Source: Neelides folsomi (lineage: Eukaryota; Arthropoda; Collembola; Neelipleona; Neelidae). Taken from it: a DNA stretch of 64,000 nucleotides. Under the pieces are notes generated by a model that saw only the letters and a list, made by a program, of their open reading frames with translations, was not told the DNA's origin and made no database searches. The position numbers and the translations under genes are program-made. The first letter of the stretch is position 1. The number at the start of each line of letters is the position of its first letter. Shown here piece after piece: positions 36,737-48,714 of this stretch. The stretch is from positions 1 to 64,000 of the forward strand of contig JAQGBZ010000007.1 in assembly GCA_034687125.1 (NCBI GenBank), in the 5' to 3' direction.

Positions 36737-38578
36737 ATGAGTCGGACGGAGAGTCGAGGTCGGAAGCAGAACGCTTCCAAAAACAAGGGGAAAGTTCAGC
36801 AGAAGGTAATTTAATAAATATGTTAAAATTATTCATGCACTGCCCAATTAAACAACTTGCTATTTCATAGCGATTATAATAAAATATTATTCAATTGGAA
36901 TGTGTGGATTTCAGGGGATCGTGACGTTTCTTCATCCAGACTTGGGGATTGGAGGAGCTGAAAGACTCATCGTCGACGCAGCAGTCGGATTGCAAGAAAA
37001 GGGTTATGAAGTCTCAGTCATTACGGGATATCATGATCCTAATAGGGCATTTCCTGAAACCACCGATGGAACTCTCAAAGTTTGTAACCAATAGGCTATC
37101 ATGGTCCAAATGTATATTTAATTATTTTAATTGCTTTGGCAGGTTATCCGGGTCGGGTCATTTATTCCGAGAAGCATATGCGGCCGTCTCGTGGCTCTCT
37201 TTGCATATTTTAAAATGATCTACGCTGCTCTGTATTTAAATATTTTCAGTCGAATTAATCCTCAAGTTGTCATTTGCGACCAGGTGGGAAATATTTTTGC
37301 CTATTCAATCGATCATTGATTTTCTTTCAATTGTTTTAATCATTATTATTTTAATTGCGGTTAGGTGTCTGCTTGCATCCCGTTCCTCAAGTTAAATCCA
37401 TTCATACGCAGCCCACGTATAATGTTCTACTGCCATTATCCAGATCAGCTGCTAACTAAAAGGGAAACTTTCCTCAAGAAACTCTATCGAATGCCAATTG
37501 ATTTCTTTGAAGAAATCTCCACTGGTCTGGCTGATAAAATTGTCGTGAATAGTCAATTTACGAGTAAGCCAATGTTTCCCAAATGACGTTATTTTTCCAC
37601 CATAAGGATGTACTAATATGAAATTTTTACATAATTAAAGGAAAAGTGTTCAGTGAGACATTTAAAAGGATCAGTCTTGTGCCGGACGTGCTCTACCCAT
37701 CAATCAACTCCAAGCTCTTCGACCAAATTCTTTCCAAAAAATTGACCCTTGATATTGAACTTCCTTCATGTCAATATCTCTTTGTCTCCATCAATCGATT
37801 CGAACGGAAAAAGGACATTGCTTTAGCAATTCGAAGTCTCAGTAAGTTACAACTTAAACACCTACAAAATTAAAATGGTTTCCAATTCTTTTGCTCAATT
37901 GATTTGTAATTTTCGGATATTCTGAATTTTAGCAAAATTGAGATCTTGCCTTGATGAAAATGAATGGAGCAATGTCCATCTGCTCCTTGCTGGAGGTTAC
38001 GATGTTCGTCTTCAAGCCAGCATCGATTATCTTGCAGAATTGAAAAATATAACCAAAACTTTGAAGCTCGAAGATCACGTCACTTTCCTTCTCTCTCCAA
38101 GTGATTCGGTCAAAATTGCGCTCTTGGTTAGAAGCACAGCCCTGGTTTACACCCCTTCAAATGAGCATTTCGGAATTGTCCCTCTCGAGGTATTAAAAGG
38201 ATCTTGAGGAAGATCGTGTAAATATTAATTCATGTTTATTGATGTTATTTTTAAATCCTATTCCAGGCCATGTATTTGGGAAAACCTGTGATTGCTGTTG
38301 ATTCTGGCGGCCCTCGTGAAACGGTCGTTGACGGAGTGACGGGTTTCCTTTGCCCACCAATCGATTCCCACGTGGCTGTCTCGATGGCCCGGCTCATCAA
38401 GGATCCGAAGCTGAAGAACCTCATGGGGAAGAGCGGGAAGGAGCGATTCCTTGAGAATTTCTCTTTCAACGCTTTTTCTCTCACTTGGGATCGAACTGTT
38501 GGTGATCTGAGCCGTAATTCAATTGGGCACAATAAGGACGAAGGCCGTTTTTTCACCATGAGGGATCATCAAGATTAA
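36737..38578 (+). CDS. ALG2: ALG2 alpha-1,3/1,6-mannosyltransferase
   Basis: ER-membrane enzyme, acting on the cytosolic face, that adds the second and third mannoses (alpha-1,3 and alpha-1,6) to the dolichol-linked N-glycan precursor, using GDP-mannose. Exons: 36737-36805, 36915-37079, 37143-37283, 37365-37563, 37641-37841, 37933-38189, 38267-38578; total 447 aa with all phases consistent. The first exon gives a basic tail ([18 protein letters not shown]) before the core. The GT-B fold starts with [19 protein letters not shown]. Further matches are [33 protein letters not shown], and the GT4 E-x7-E motif in [20 protein letters not shown] followed by GGPRETV. It is slightly longer than human ALG2 because of the N-terminal tail. 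The start is the first ATG of the exon. Confidence 0.96.
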
Positions 38579-41500
38579 TTGAAGGTTTGGGTTGCGGGCC
38601 GAGTTAGCATCTTAAAAGCCGTCTCAATGAGGACGGCTCTTTAACATTATAAATATCTTCCCAGTCGAAGGGAGCTTTAACGAAACTCATCGCTGTGTAG
38701 AAACTCTCATTAACTGTCATATTTACCATTGAATGAGTTTTACATATTATTTATGTAATAGTCGCTTCGTGACAAAATTTATTTTGATTGTGCAATACTT
38801 TCCCATGTCCCATTTGACGGTTAAGTTCCAAGGGTCTTGCTGAATTAGTTAAATCAATCTCACATTTAGTAATTTTATCCCATATTAATTAATATTCCCA
38901 TAGGTATCTTATTTTACAAATCTCAGATTAATAACTGGTATGAGCAAATGATCTGGGCAATTCATGACTAAATATGAATACATTTTTAGCAATTATACAC
39001 ACATGACGTTCATTTTATAAATGCTTCCACTTTTGCAAATGTAGCATTTACTCAAGTATGTGTGGTGGGTTTATCTCTATGCATGTTTAGTTATGAATCC
39101 AGATCTCCTTAATAAAAGTAATTCCCCAAATCAAATATTTATTATGCTACTAAATAGCTCCCCTAATTTATTCGATAGTGTTGAACGTTAGTACCATGAA
39201 CCGCTGTGGATGTTAAATTATATTTATCTGTTGCATGAATAATTTCTTTATTTTTAGCAGAGAGAGAGAGAAAGGCTTTTCAAAATCCGCCTCGTGTGAC
39301 TACTTCATTATTTGTATAAAAAAAATGAACCTATGATATGAATATATACCTAAATTATTAATAATATTATACTAACGATGTATTTAACAATACCACAATT
39401 AACATGCAAGTATACCGTCTGATTTGTAAATGTATTTAAAATGTACTTACTTAATAAACTCAATATTATCTAGCTTATATATTGATTTTCAATTAGCTCA
39501 CGATGCTTGGAGATTATGTAAATAAAATTTTAATTCTAATATGCGTGTGATTGATAAGTTTTCCCTATAAAGCGACTCAAGTCGTGGTTCGTAATTAAAT
39601 GGCTGGAATTGATAAGTGGATTTAAAATAATTATTGTACCCTCATTTTTAAGATGTTCCAATAATAAAAAATAAGTTATTAAATCTTCAAGATTCGGACT
39701 TTTTATGTGCTCTAATTGTTATCAATAGTATTAGAAATTTACAATTGGACCTGTTTTAAAACTAGGATGAATATGGAAATAAAGATGAAAATAAAATTAA
39801 ATTTAACAGTTGAATTTATTCAAGAATCAAATATTTTGATAAGACGGAGTATCAAGGAGCTCTACACACGGTCAACACAAATTGAATTCCAACAAGGGGC
39901 GTAAATTACACAAAGATCCACATACTTTTTTAATGATTAATTAACTTTAAATGATAACATTCATTTTTTACTTCTACAACTAGTAATACGAGTAATACAT
40001 AACAAATTTAATTACGATGAATTACTTATTACGATACACATTTAGCATTCACCTACTTTAATATTCCTGATAGTAATTTTTCTCCACATATTGTAATATA
40101 GATAGTTAAATTTATATTTAGTGGTAGTTCGGGTCTCGAATATTTACAAGTTAATTGAACTCCTACTCAGAACGTGCCGACTAGACGACATTTCCTCACA
40201 AAGTTAAGGTTCTTACAATATTTTCTCATATGAGTAGAGAGGAGTTAATAGACTTGTAAATGATATTTTTTCCTAATTCTCATTTCAATTTTTAATTTAG
40301 GAAAGGAAGATGTGTTGGTCTAAAAATGAATTGAAGAGCAGCAGACTTATTTACCGCCGATCACGAGGATTTCAATTCCCCTCCCCCGCAGCCCCCAACT
40401 TCACTGAAAAGAAGTTGTAGCGCGTTTTTACAAATCCCGGGGCCGGGAGGAAGGAAGGAACCTCTCGTAACACTTCGTCCACTTCCCTTGTTTAATGTCT
40501 AATCGAGTCGGGGATCTTCCAATATCATTTTGGAACTCTCGCCGTGTCCTTGTAGGATTATTTTAATAATAATATAATATATTAAACATTATCTTCCCAC
40601 CTTCATCTCACCTCTGTACCTTTGTAGTACAATAATATTATTTATCTCTATGTGTTAATTATATGGATATTATTTTACTCACCAGTCAAGTGCCTTGTAG
40701 GAAAAATGCGCTGGAGTGACGAATCATGTCGGGTAAAGCCATATTAAGCTATATGGCAGCTCATTTTTCACTTGAGAGCAGATTTCATAACAAGCACTTG
40801 ATTGTATATTATAATCATTACTCCCAAATTTAATATTAAATTGTTTAGAATATTATAGTTAGTTAATGTTATACAATATGTTTACACATTTATCTTCATA
40901 GTACATATATAGGTAATTGTTTTCACCACTTAATCCATATCTTAATCCCTTATTTAGATTCCTAGTTAAGAATATCGTAAGAAGTTTTAAACTGAAAGCT
41001 CCTAGGAAGATCGTGAGTTTCCTCTTTTTAATTCTTTAAATTTTGAAAAAGGAAGCTCCCACTAGAAAATTTTCCAGACTAAATTTACATGTTTGAAAAG
41101 CTCTTTTTAGTGGGTTTCCCATCATGTTACTTCCCTATGCTCCTCCCTACAAGGATGAACCAGATTTTGATATCAATGCTATCATTGGAAATATATCTAG
41201 GTACACCTAGGTGTGTACTTGTGTCTATCATTAACATATAGGGTCTTATAATTATGTTAGCAAAATGACTCCCGCTCTCACCAAAATGGAGTTGTGTTTG
41301 TTTTAAAGTAGCAAAGGGTTCTATCTTAAATCAAATAACTTGTAATTATATATTAGATGGTATGTGAATCTAGGTGTCGAGATGTATTATAATATCATCA
41401 GATCCTTACACCTAAAACCGTGATGATATTCGAGAAATTCCCGTTTCCTCACTTCCCTCTCCCACCATCCAGGGAAGATGGTCAACTATGTAATTGTAAA

Positions 41501-43603
41501 TCAAATTGGCCTTAATCTATTCGCAACCTCAAGTAGCGTTTAATTAAACTTCACCCACCCTCAAAAATGTCTTGGATTCAAAAAAATATCAATTGAAATT
41601 CAAGAATTAAAATTAAAAGCGAGATATTGAAAATGGACAAATTACTAACGTAAATTCCTCATCACCGCATGCTTGACAATTAAGCAAAGACGACCAACCA
41701 AGGTCCCCATTGTCAACTCAAAAGGGTAAATAAAGGTTAATAAAAAAATTAAAATTCTTCATTTGACTCTCACATACGATTAATAAGTGTACAAGTTCCA
41801 TTTACATCGAGATGTTTCCCTTCGATGCCACGATATTCGAAATCTCTTAATTAAATTTTTACCCTTTTTGGTCAAATTGAAACGAGTCCTAACCGAATTT
41901 CGCCTGATGAGTTGATGAGGTCGTCGTCCACCCCGCTTTCACTGTATGGCATCACTCATTTTGAACCCCCCTTTAAAGAAATCCAACGCTTTTGGTCCCA
42001 AGGGTGATCCGGTCTATATAATACACATATCCTTTCCTTAACCTCTACATGACTATTAAAGTGTAAAGTGAGTTTGGGATCGGCGGCCCCCGCCCCGAGT
42101 CCCATTCTAAAGCGCTCGGCATCACTTTCCATTTTTTTGGTTAAACCATTGTGGAATCATTGAATCTTAGTTCTCAACCCCAACATAAAATATTTTTTTC
42201 AATACGATAGATAAATAAGTTGGAAAAACGATTGTGAGAGCAAAATTAAAATCCTCTTAAAATTTAATATCCATCTTGTGATGTAAATATGGCTAGGTAT
42301 ATTAATTAATTAATTAATATATTTATAAACTTGACACTCAGTAAATTGATAATTGACAACTAGGGAAATGGGTTAAAAGTATATAGGTACTTAAACGTAT
42401 CTAAACTGCAGATTGAATCCGCAAATTACCTTAAACATTCACTTAAAAGTTAATTAATTGTAATACCCGGGGGTATCTTAATAGTTAAAGTTTTACACCA
42501 ATACTCGGACCCTTAAAACTGTGACTCGACGGGAGTCAAAGCAAGTAAATCATATAATTGTTGACGTAAATACATATATTTAGTTACATGACATTCAAAT
42601 CCTACCTGTAATATTAATAATATGTAAATCCACACTTAAGATATTATAGCATATATATTTATGTATAATGTGTTTAGAAATGAATGAATGTAGCTTGCCT
42701 TATTAATACATATACTGTTAAGAGTATTTCTAATGAAAAAAATACTGTTAGCATTTCTCAAACGCCGTAATTGTCAACTCAAAGCTTGACAAAACATAAT
42801 TGACTTGAAAGTGTCTGTGAGGAGCCACAAGGACCGCACAGTGTATTTAACAATATGATAACAAGATGATTAGTAATATTTATATATATATTTATAATTT
42901 ATAATACAAGAAAGTGATGATTTGATGATGGGGAGAATAATTCTTAAAGTGATTCGCGTAGGTACCTCTACCTACAGGTTCAAAGAATCTCCACCCTAAC
43001 TCAGAATACATATGTACACACGTTATTGAATGAATTGTACATTCAAGAGGCAGCCATTTGGAGATGTCTGGATATTAAGTTGAATGTCGACTAGGTACAT
43101 GGGTGAGGAAGGTCGTGGTTCCGTCTGGGGAGCCAACTATATAAAAATCAACCTTCGTAAATACAATTACACGTCCTCATCATCAAGTATTAAGAGCAGA
43201 ATGATTATCAGCCAGAGTTACATAAGTTCCGTTGCAGTAGGAGTGGACACCTCAGGCACGCACCCATGCACACACTCGTAAAGATTAATAAATTAAACGA
43301 CAGCCAGTTGATGTTCCGAGAGAGCCCTGAAGGACCGTGTGGGTCCGAGGGTCTCCGCAGGTCCGCGAGGGAGAGGATTGTCGGGTGACTAAAGACACTA
43401 GAGGGAAAGGTATTTGGCATCCTTCAGTAAATATAGCACTACGAGGAGTGTCCCGGGAGCGGGACGCGGACCGACGGGAACGCCCTGGCTCACAGGCACT
43501 CAGGAGTTGTCTCGGTGTGTCCACTGCTAGTCTACGTCCACTACGGCTGACTAACTGGATAGGAGGAACTCCGGCGAGGATGGTGGAGATGGTGCGGTCT
43601 CAC
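38579..43603. other. Intergenic, ALG2 to PKA
   Basis: Five kilobases without a supported gene. A 9-10 bp stem with a GCCGTC/GACGGC core lies at about 38614-38642 in the likely ALG2 3' UTR. A GC-richer island at about 40340-40560 and another at 42070-42120 stand out but have no frame or known motif. The right end (43.0-43.6 kb) is GC-rich and probably the PKA 3' UTR. Confidence 0.4.
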
Positions 43604-44712
43604 CTAGAAGTCGGCGAACTCTTTAGCACAACGTTCGGTCGAGGAGATACGAAGGACTTCTTCTTCGTAGTCGTCGAAGTTGCTCGTATCACCAGATCCT
43701 TTACACTTGGGGATGAACGGGGCCTCGACTTTTTTCTGGAAAATGGCGATCCAGTCGGTGGTGGCGAACCATTTGTGGCTCTTGATGTCGTTCACCCCGT
43801 TCTTCAGATTCCCGTACCGCTTGGTGAGGTCCACCTGGAGCAGGTTTCTCAGGAGGTCTTTCAAGTCGTTGGAGAAGTGGGAGGGGAACCGGACCTTCCC
43901 CGATACAATCTTCTCGTAGATTTGTATGGGTTGGTCGGCGAAGAAGGGCGGATATCCGGCAGCCATTTCGAACACAAGAACCCCGAGAGCCCACCAGTCG
44001 ACGGCCTTGTTGTAGCCTTTCGAGAGGATGATTTCGGGGGCGAGGTACTCGGGCGTCCCACACAAGGTCCAGGTCCGCCCCTTGACCCGCTTGGCGAACC
44101 CGAAGTCGGTGACCTTGATGTAGCCTTGGCTGTCGATCAGGAGGTTCTCCGGCTTCAGATCGCGGTAAATCAAGTCGAGGTAATGCAGGTACTCGAAGAC
44201 CAAGACGATTTGGGCGGCGTAGAACCGCGAGTGGGGCTCGCTGAACCGCCCCGTCTTCCGCAGATGGGAGAACATCTCCCCGCCCGGGATATACTCCAGT
44301 ACCATGTACAGGTTGGAATTGTCCTTAAAGTGATACTTGAGAGTCACGAGGAAGGGGAAGTTGATGGCGTGGAGGATTTTCTTCTCGTTCAGCGTGTGCT
44401 CCACCTGCTTCAGCTTCACCACCTTCTGCTTGTCCAGGATCTTCATGGCGTAAAACTCCTTGCTCGCCTTGTGCTGCACCAGCATCACCCGACCGAACGA
44501 CCCTGTCCCCAGCGTCTTGAGACGATCGAAGTCCTCGAGGGTGGCTCCGCTCTGGAAACCCAAAGGTCAGACTCGGGACTCGACCACGACCCTCACCGCT
44601 TCGGAGAGGCCCGAGACAGGAAGGGATGGGATTGTTAAGTTACAACTCACTGTTTGGGGGTTTCGCCATTTCTCCTCGAATTCTTCTTTAGCTTTCTCCA
44701 ACCACTCACGAA
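43604..44712 (-). CDS. cAMP-dependent protein kinase catalytic subunit, kinase exons
   Basis: Serine/threonine kinase that is released from regulatory subunits by cAMP. One large exon (44551-43604) holds the whole kinase domain and stop. A preceding exon (44712-44651) encodes the A-helix ending [11 protein letters not shown]. Motifs seen: glycine loop GTGSFGRV, lysine in [10 protein letters not shown], catalytic [15 protein letters not shown], activation loop [15 protein letters not shown] with the phosphorylated Thr, and a C-terminal tail [12 protein letters not shown] ending EFADF (usual FSEF). Identity to animal PKA-C is very high throughout. The exon at 44712 begins in phase 1, so at least one further coding exon must lie upstream; see the entry at 48715-51183. 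Antisense open frames across this exon are shadows. Confidence 0.97.
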
Positions 44713-47700
44713 CTATGGAGAAAAGAAAGATTAAACCCGGGTCGGGAAGTTGAGGGAGGAACTCAGCCCTCCACCACGGCTCCTAAAATCCCATCAAAAT
44801 CAACATTTCCCACCAAGTGTTGGGAAATGGGGAAAATGGGGCCCAGGGTTCCAAATGGAGCGAATTACCATTTTCGGCCGGGTCACCCTTTTTTGCCGCA
44901 GCATTCCCCATTTTAGAGGTTCACCGGCAATCCACTTGCTCCTCTTTCAAACGGGAATAAATGAATAGAACGTCTCCAAGATCCTGTGCTGGGACATGGC
45001 CGATCCGCAAAATCGATCAAAATGGAAGGAGAGAGAATCGAGAGAAGTGAACTCAACACCGACCCGAAACTCACTCTCACGCCCCAAGGGATTGTTACAA
45101 CACGGCGTATTTCAACGGCTGCTCCCTCCACGCACGCCCAAACCTTACATCCCTCCAACACCCACGGCAATCCACAATCACCCATTCATTTAAATAACTT
45201 ACCTTATTTCAACAATTACACACAACCCAATTAAACCCATCCACATGACCAACCTCCAATTTAAACAATTTTTCATTCATCATATTGTTCAAGTTTTTAA
45301 ACAAGTTAATGCCATTCTCACATGACCAATAAAATTTAATATCGGAAAATTGATGAATATAATAATAATAATAATAATATGTACCTTAATAATACTTGTT
45401 TAATATAGACTTTTTCGGCCCAAAATATGACAACTTACTGAACGAAATATTAAATATTAACCTAACCTAAGCCCTTATTATATAGTCAAATTACTCAAAT
45501 AAAAGTTGTTTGTCATTCATTTCTCAGAATAAACTATGCTTATAATATGCCTATAATTATGTTGTTTAAAATTTGAAAATATGAAATTTTACAATTCATC
45601 AAAATTTAATTCAATCCATCGAAAAATTCGTTGCTAATCTGACGAAAAATATCAGTTTGGCTCATTGGAATTGATCTTATTAGTATTAAAATTACAATTT
45701 TGAATGGGATTTAAACATTTGCTATCGGCTGCTACCCGTGTTCTCATACCCGGTTTTCTACTTTAAACCAACAATGGTTTAAAAGCATTATTAAGGAAGG
45801 TTTGAGCGGTGTGAGCGGAACACCAAATGAACCTTTTTATTCAATTCCAAAGGTGTGGAAGGGGAGTGTCTGATTTGTGGTACTCGGAGTGTAACATCTG
45901 TTGGTTTGGGAGTGAGAGAGAGAATCCACCCTCGAGCCTCACTCACTATTCTTGACTCGCATCGCTATACGTCGCTCTCTGCCCAACTCGTCCTTTTTAT
46001 TTATTGCCTCCTCCGGATCTCATCTCCAAATTAACACCGTTAGTTCACTTACTCATGTCAAAATGCTGGCTTTTCCGTCCCACCGACACTTTACGCCCAG
46101 CTCCGCCCTCCCCATCAGAATCCGACTCTTCGACGGCTAGTACAAAAGGAAACATCGTTTTACATCACCATTCTACATAAATCCGCTTAAATGCATATAT
46201 ATCCAACTAATGTATGAATGCACATAGTACGTAGAATGTACAGATAGAATATTATTTTTCGATTTGATTTCTTGGTCAAAAACTGGAAGACGGGAAGATT
46301 TGCAAGGTTTTGGGAATATATGGGAGGCAGAGCTATTTTGGGTTGTCTCCCTACGTGGGAGCTTTGACACTTACCGAACAGACGGAGATCCTTTTTAATA
46401 GATCACAATTAAACATACAAACTTAACATTTGTATATGAAGGAGATATGTGTATTTAAATATGTCTGGATCAAAATTGGATCGAATAATGAAAAACCGAA
46501 AAGAGAAATCTAACCTTAAGATGTTTTTGAGTGCATTTACCTTATTTTCTTCACCACTGTCAGAATTTATGAACTCGGATATTTTTTGTGATTTTTAAAA
46601 CAAGTGGAGCTCGATCTTTATTTCGCTTTATTTTAAATTCAAGTTTTGTGAACTAAAATTCTTGAAAGGGATTTTGGGGTTTTCCTCGTTTATTTCCCTT
46701 TTATAATTAAATATAAAACCATATACACATACATTTAATTATTATAATAATGTACCTATTGATGTTTAAATACAAATTTGTAGAATATTTATGCACACAT
46801 TATATATTATGAATTATATACCTCTATACATTTATGTATTTACATTTACCTATGTAATGACTACTGTAGATTGTAATGTATGTATTAATATGATATTAAT
46901 TCATGTAAGCTATTAATAATATCATGGTGCATAATTGTAGATATCGGAGATTTTCTTCTTATTTATATTGGTAGAATTCAAAGAAGTAGAAAGAGTGCTA
47001 ATAAAATGAACAATGACGTCGGACTCCATTTGACTATATAAAAAATATAAAGTTGAGTTATTCTGTTATAATATGGTATGTGTACATGTATGTATCATTG
47101 ATATGTACATATGTATGTATGTATAATAATGTATGTCCACGTATGCATATTTTTATCTGCCTTTTATCTAAGCTATTTGAGCTATTTGAGCTCAAATTAA
47201 TTGGTCCTATTCAATGTTCAAATATTCATTACATGACTCAATATGGTTACTATTCATTCTCAAGTAACCCGTACAATTATTAATACAATCCCTGTTATTA
47301 ATCCAAATCATTTTTTTAATCCAAATTTTAACGAATTTTATCCAGAAGCTAAATGAATAAATCTCCATTTCTTCGTAAATTTATTAAAAACTCCAATACA
47401 AGTAATTGAATATCCAATTATAAGGTTTTAATTAATAATATTGAAGAGTGGGCCAATTTAAAATCCTCGGGTTGATTGGATCGCTTCCTTTTCCATGTTT
47501 TAGAAAGGATAATCGTGTCATTTATGTATGCAAAGAGTAAAATCCAAAGGGTTAAAAGTCGGCACTCAACATTGGAAAGTCAGTTAGACATTAAACAATA
47601 TCGATCCGCTAACTAAATCTCATTTTAAATATTAAAACATTGATTCAAGCTTGTGGAGGTGATTCAATTTCACGCAAAGTGACTACTAGGCACGTGCTTA

Positions 47701-48714
47701 GTTTAGGAATCTTATTTAATTCAAGACTATGAGGCTTATGGGGATCCGCTCTCTCAAACTTCTCTATCTAATCTAATAATTAACTTTAAAACGGAGAAAC
47801 ACAGATGCATGCAGGGATATGCCATATAGACATTTATAAACTACATGGTAAAAACATTATCAACTATATGGTGTTTGAAAAACCAATGCTTACCCTCCCT
47901 GCTTAGTATGATAATGAGTTTTATAGTGTCAGGTTGTGTAGGTAATATAATATCCTCATTGACTTATTATCCCATTATTCGCCAATATGAAAGTTATTAG
48001 TTTATTACGCAGAATATATTAATGTGACATATATGACATTCCTATTTAAATGCTCAAAAAATACCATTATACTCCTTTACGCACATTAGTTCATGAAACC
48101 ATTAATTCAATAGTAATAATTAATTAATTAATAACTTAATATTGATATGAAAATGGAAATTTAATTAAGAATATAAAATTTTGATTCTTTTCATAATTTC
48201 ATTAAGAGTTAATCTAAATCAAAAATTGATGGAGATTAAATGTTTTCCGTTCTTTGCTTTCAGTCAGAGTGAATTTAAAACCATGGGGATATTGCAATTT
48301 TAGTAATTAGCATTAATAGATAATTGAACACATAGTTGCATTTATTCTTGATCGAAAGGAGATTGAGGGTTAATTGAATAAATAATAGGTAGGTTGGAAT
48401 TGAATTGAAGGTGATACGAATGTTCCGATAAGGAAGAACTTATCTCTACATATATAGTAATCTTAAGTACAATGTTCATCCAACATTTATTAGAATCTCG
48501 TTTTAAACTTAGGTATTCATTCCCAATGCCTTTCACCAGAATCACCGCGGAAGGAGGGGGCGTGGAATGATGGACAATTTAATTAAATATGAACCATCAG
48601 ATATATGCGTTCATTGTGAGCTTTCCGTCTGTTGACTCAATCCCTGACCCAAGTGTCCAACAAGATCATTTGGGGTGATAGATGGGAAAGAGATTTATGA
48701 AAAATAGGATTTAC
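44713..48714. other. Presumed 4-kb PKA intron
   Basis: No gene supported. The part up to 45.2 kb and 45.8-46.1 kb is GC-richer; the remainder is AT-rich with short TATG/CATA runs (47.08-47.15 kb). Another first exon for a standard short PKA N-terminus could hide here; I looked for one and did not find a convincing case. Confidence 0.35.

Noticed and set aside
40740-40765. GCCATAT...ATATGGC hairpin
   Set aside because: A 7-bp stem in AT-rich DNA; no supporting context.
41200-41226. Near-palindrome around GGTACACCTAGGTGTGTAC
   Set aside because: Only about 20 bp and imperfect; expected by chance in a window of this size.
43337-44638. 433-codon plus-strand open frame, the longest in the window
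   Set aside because: It is antisense to the PKA kinase exon. Its length follows from the GC-rich, codon-biased kinase sequence on the other strand, and its translation has no recognisable family.
47050-47283. Plus-strand 76-codon frame
   Set aside because: Made of TATG/GTAC simple-sequence codons; no coding character.
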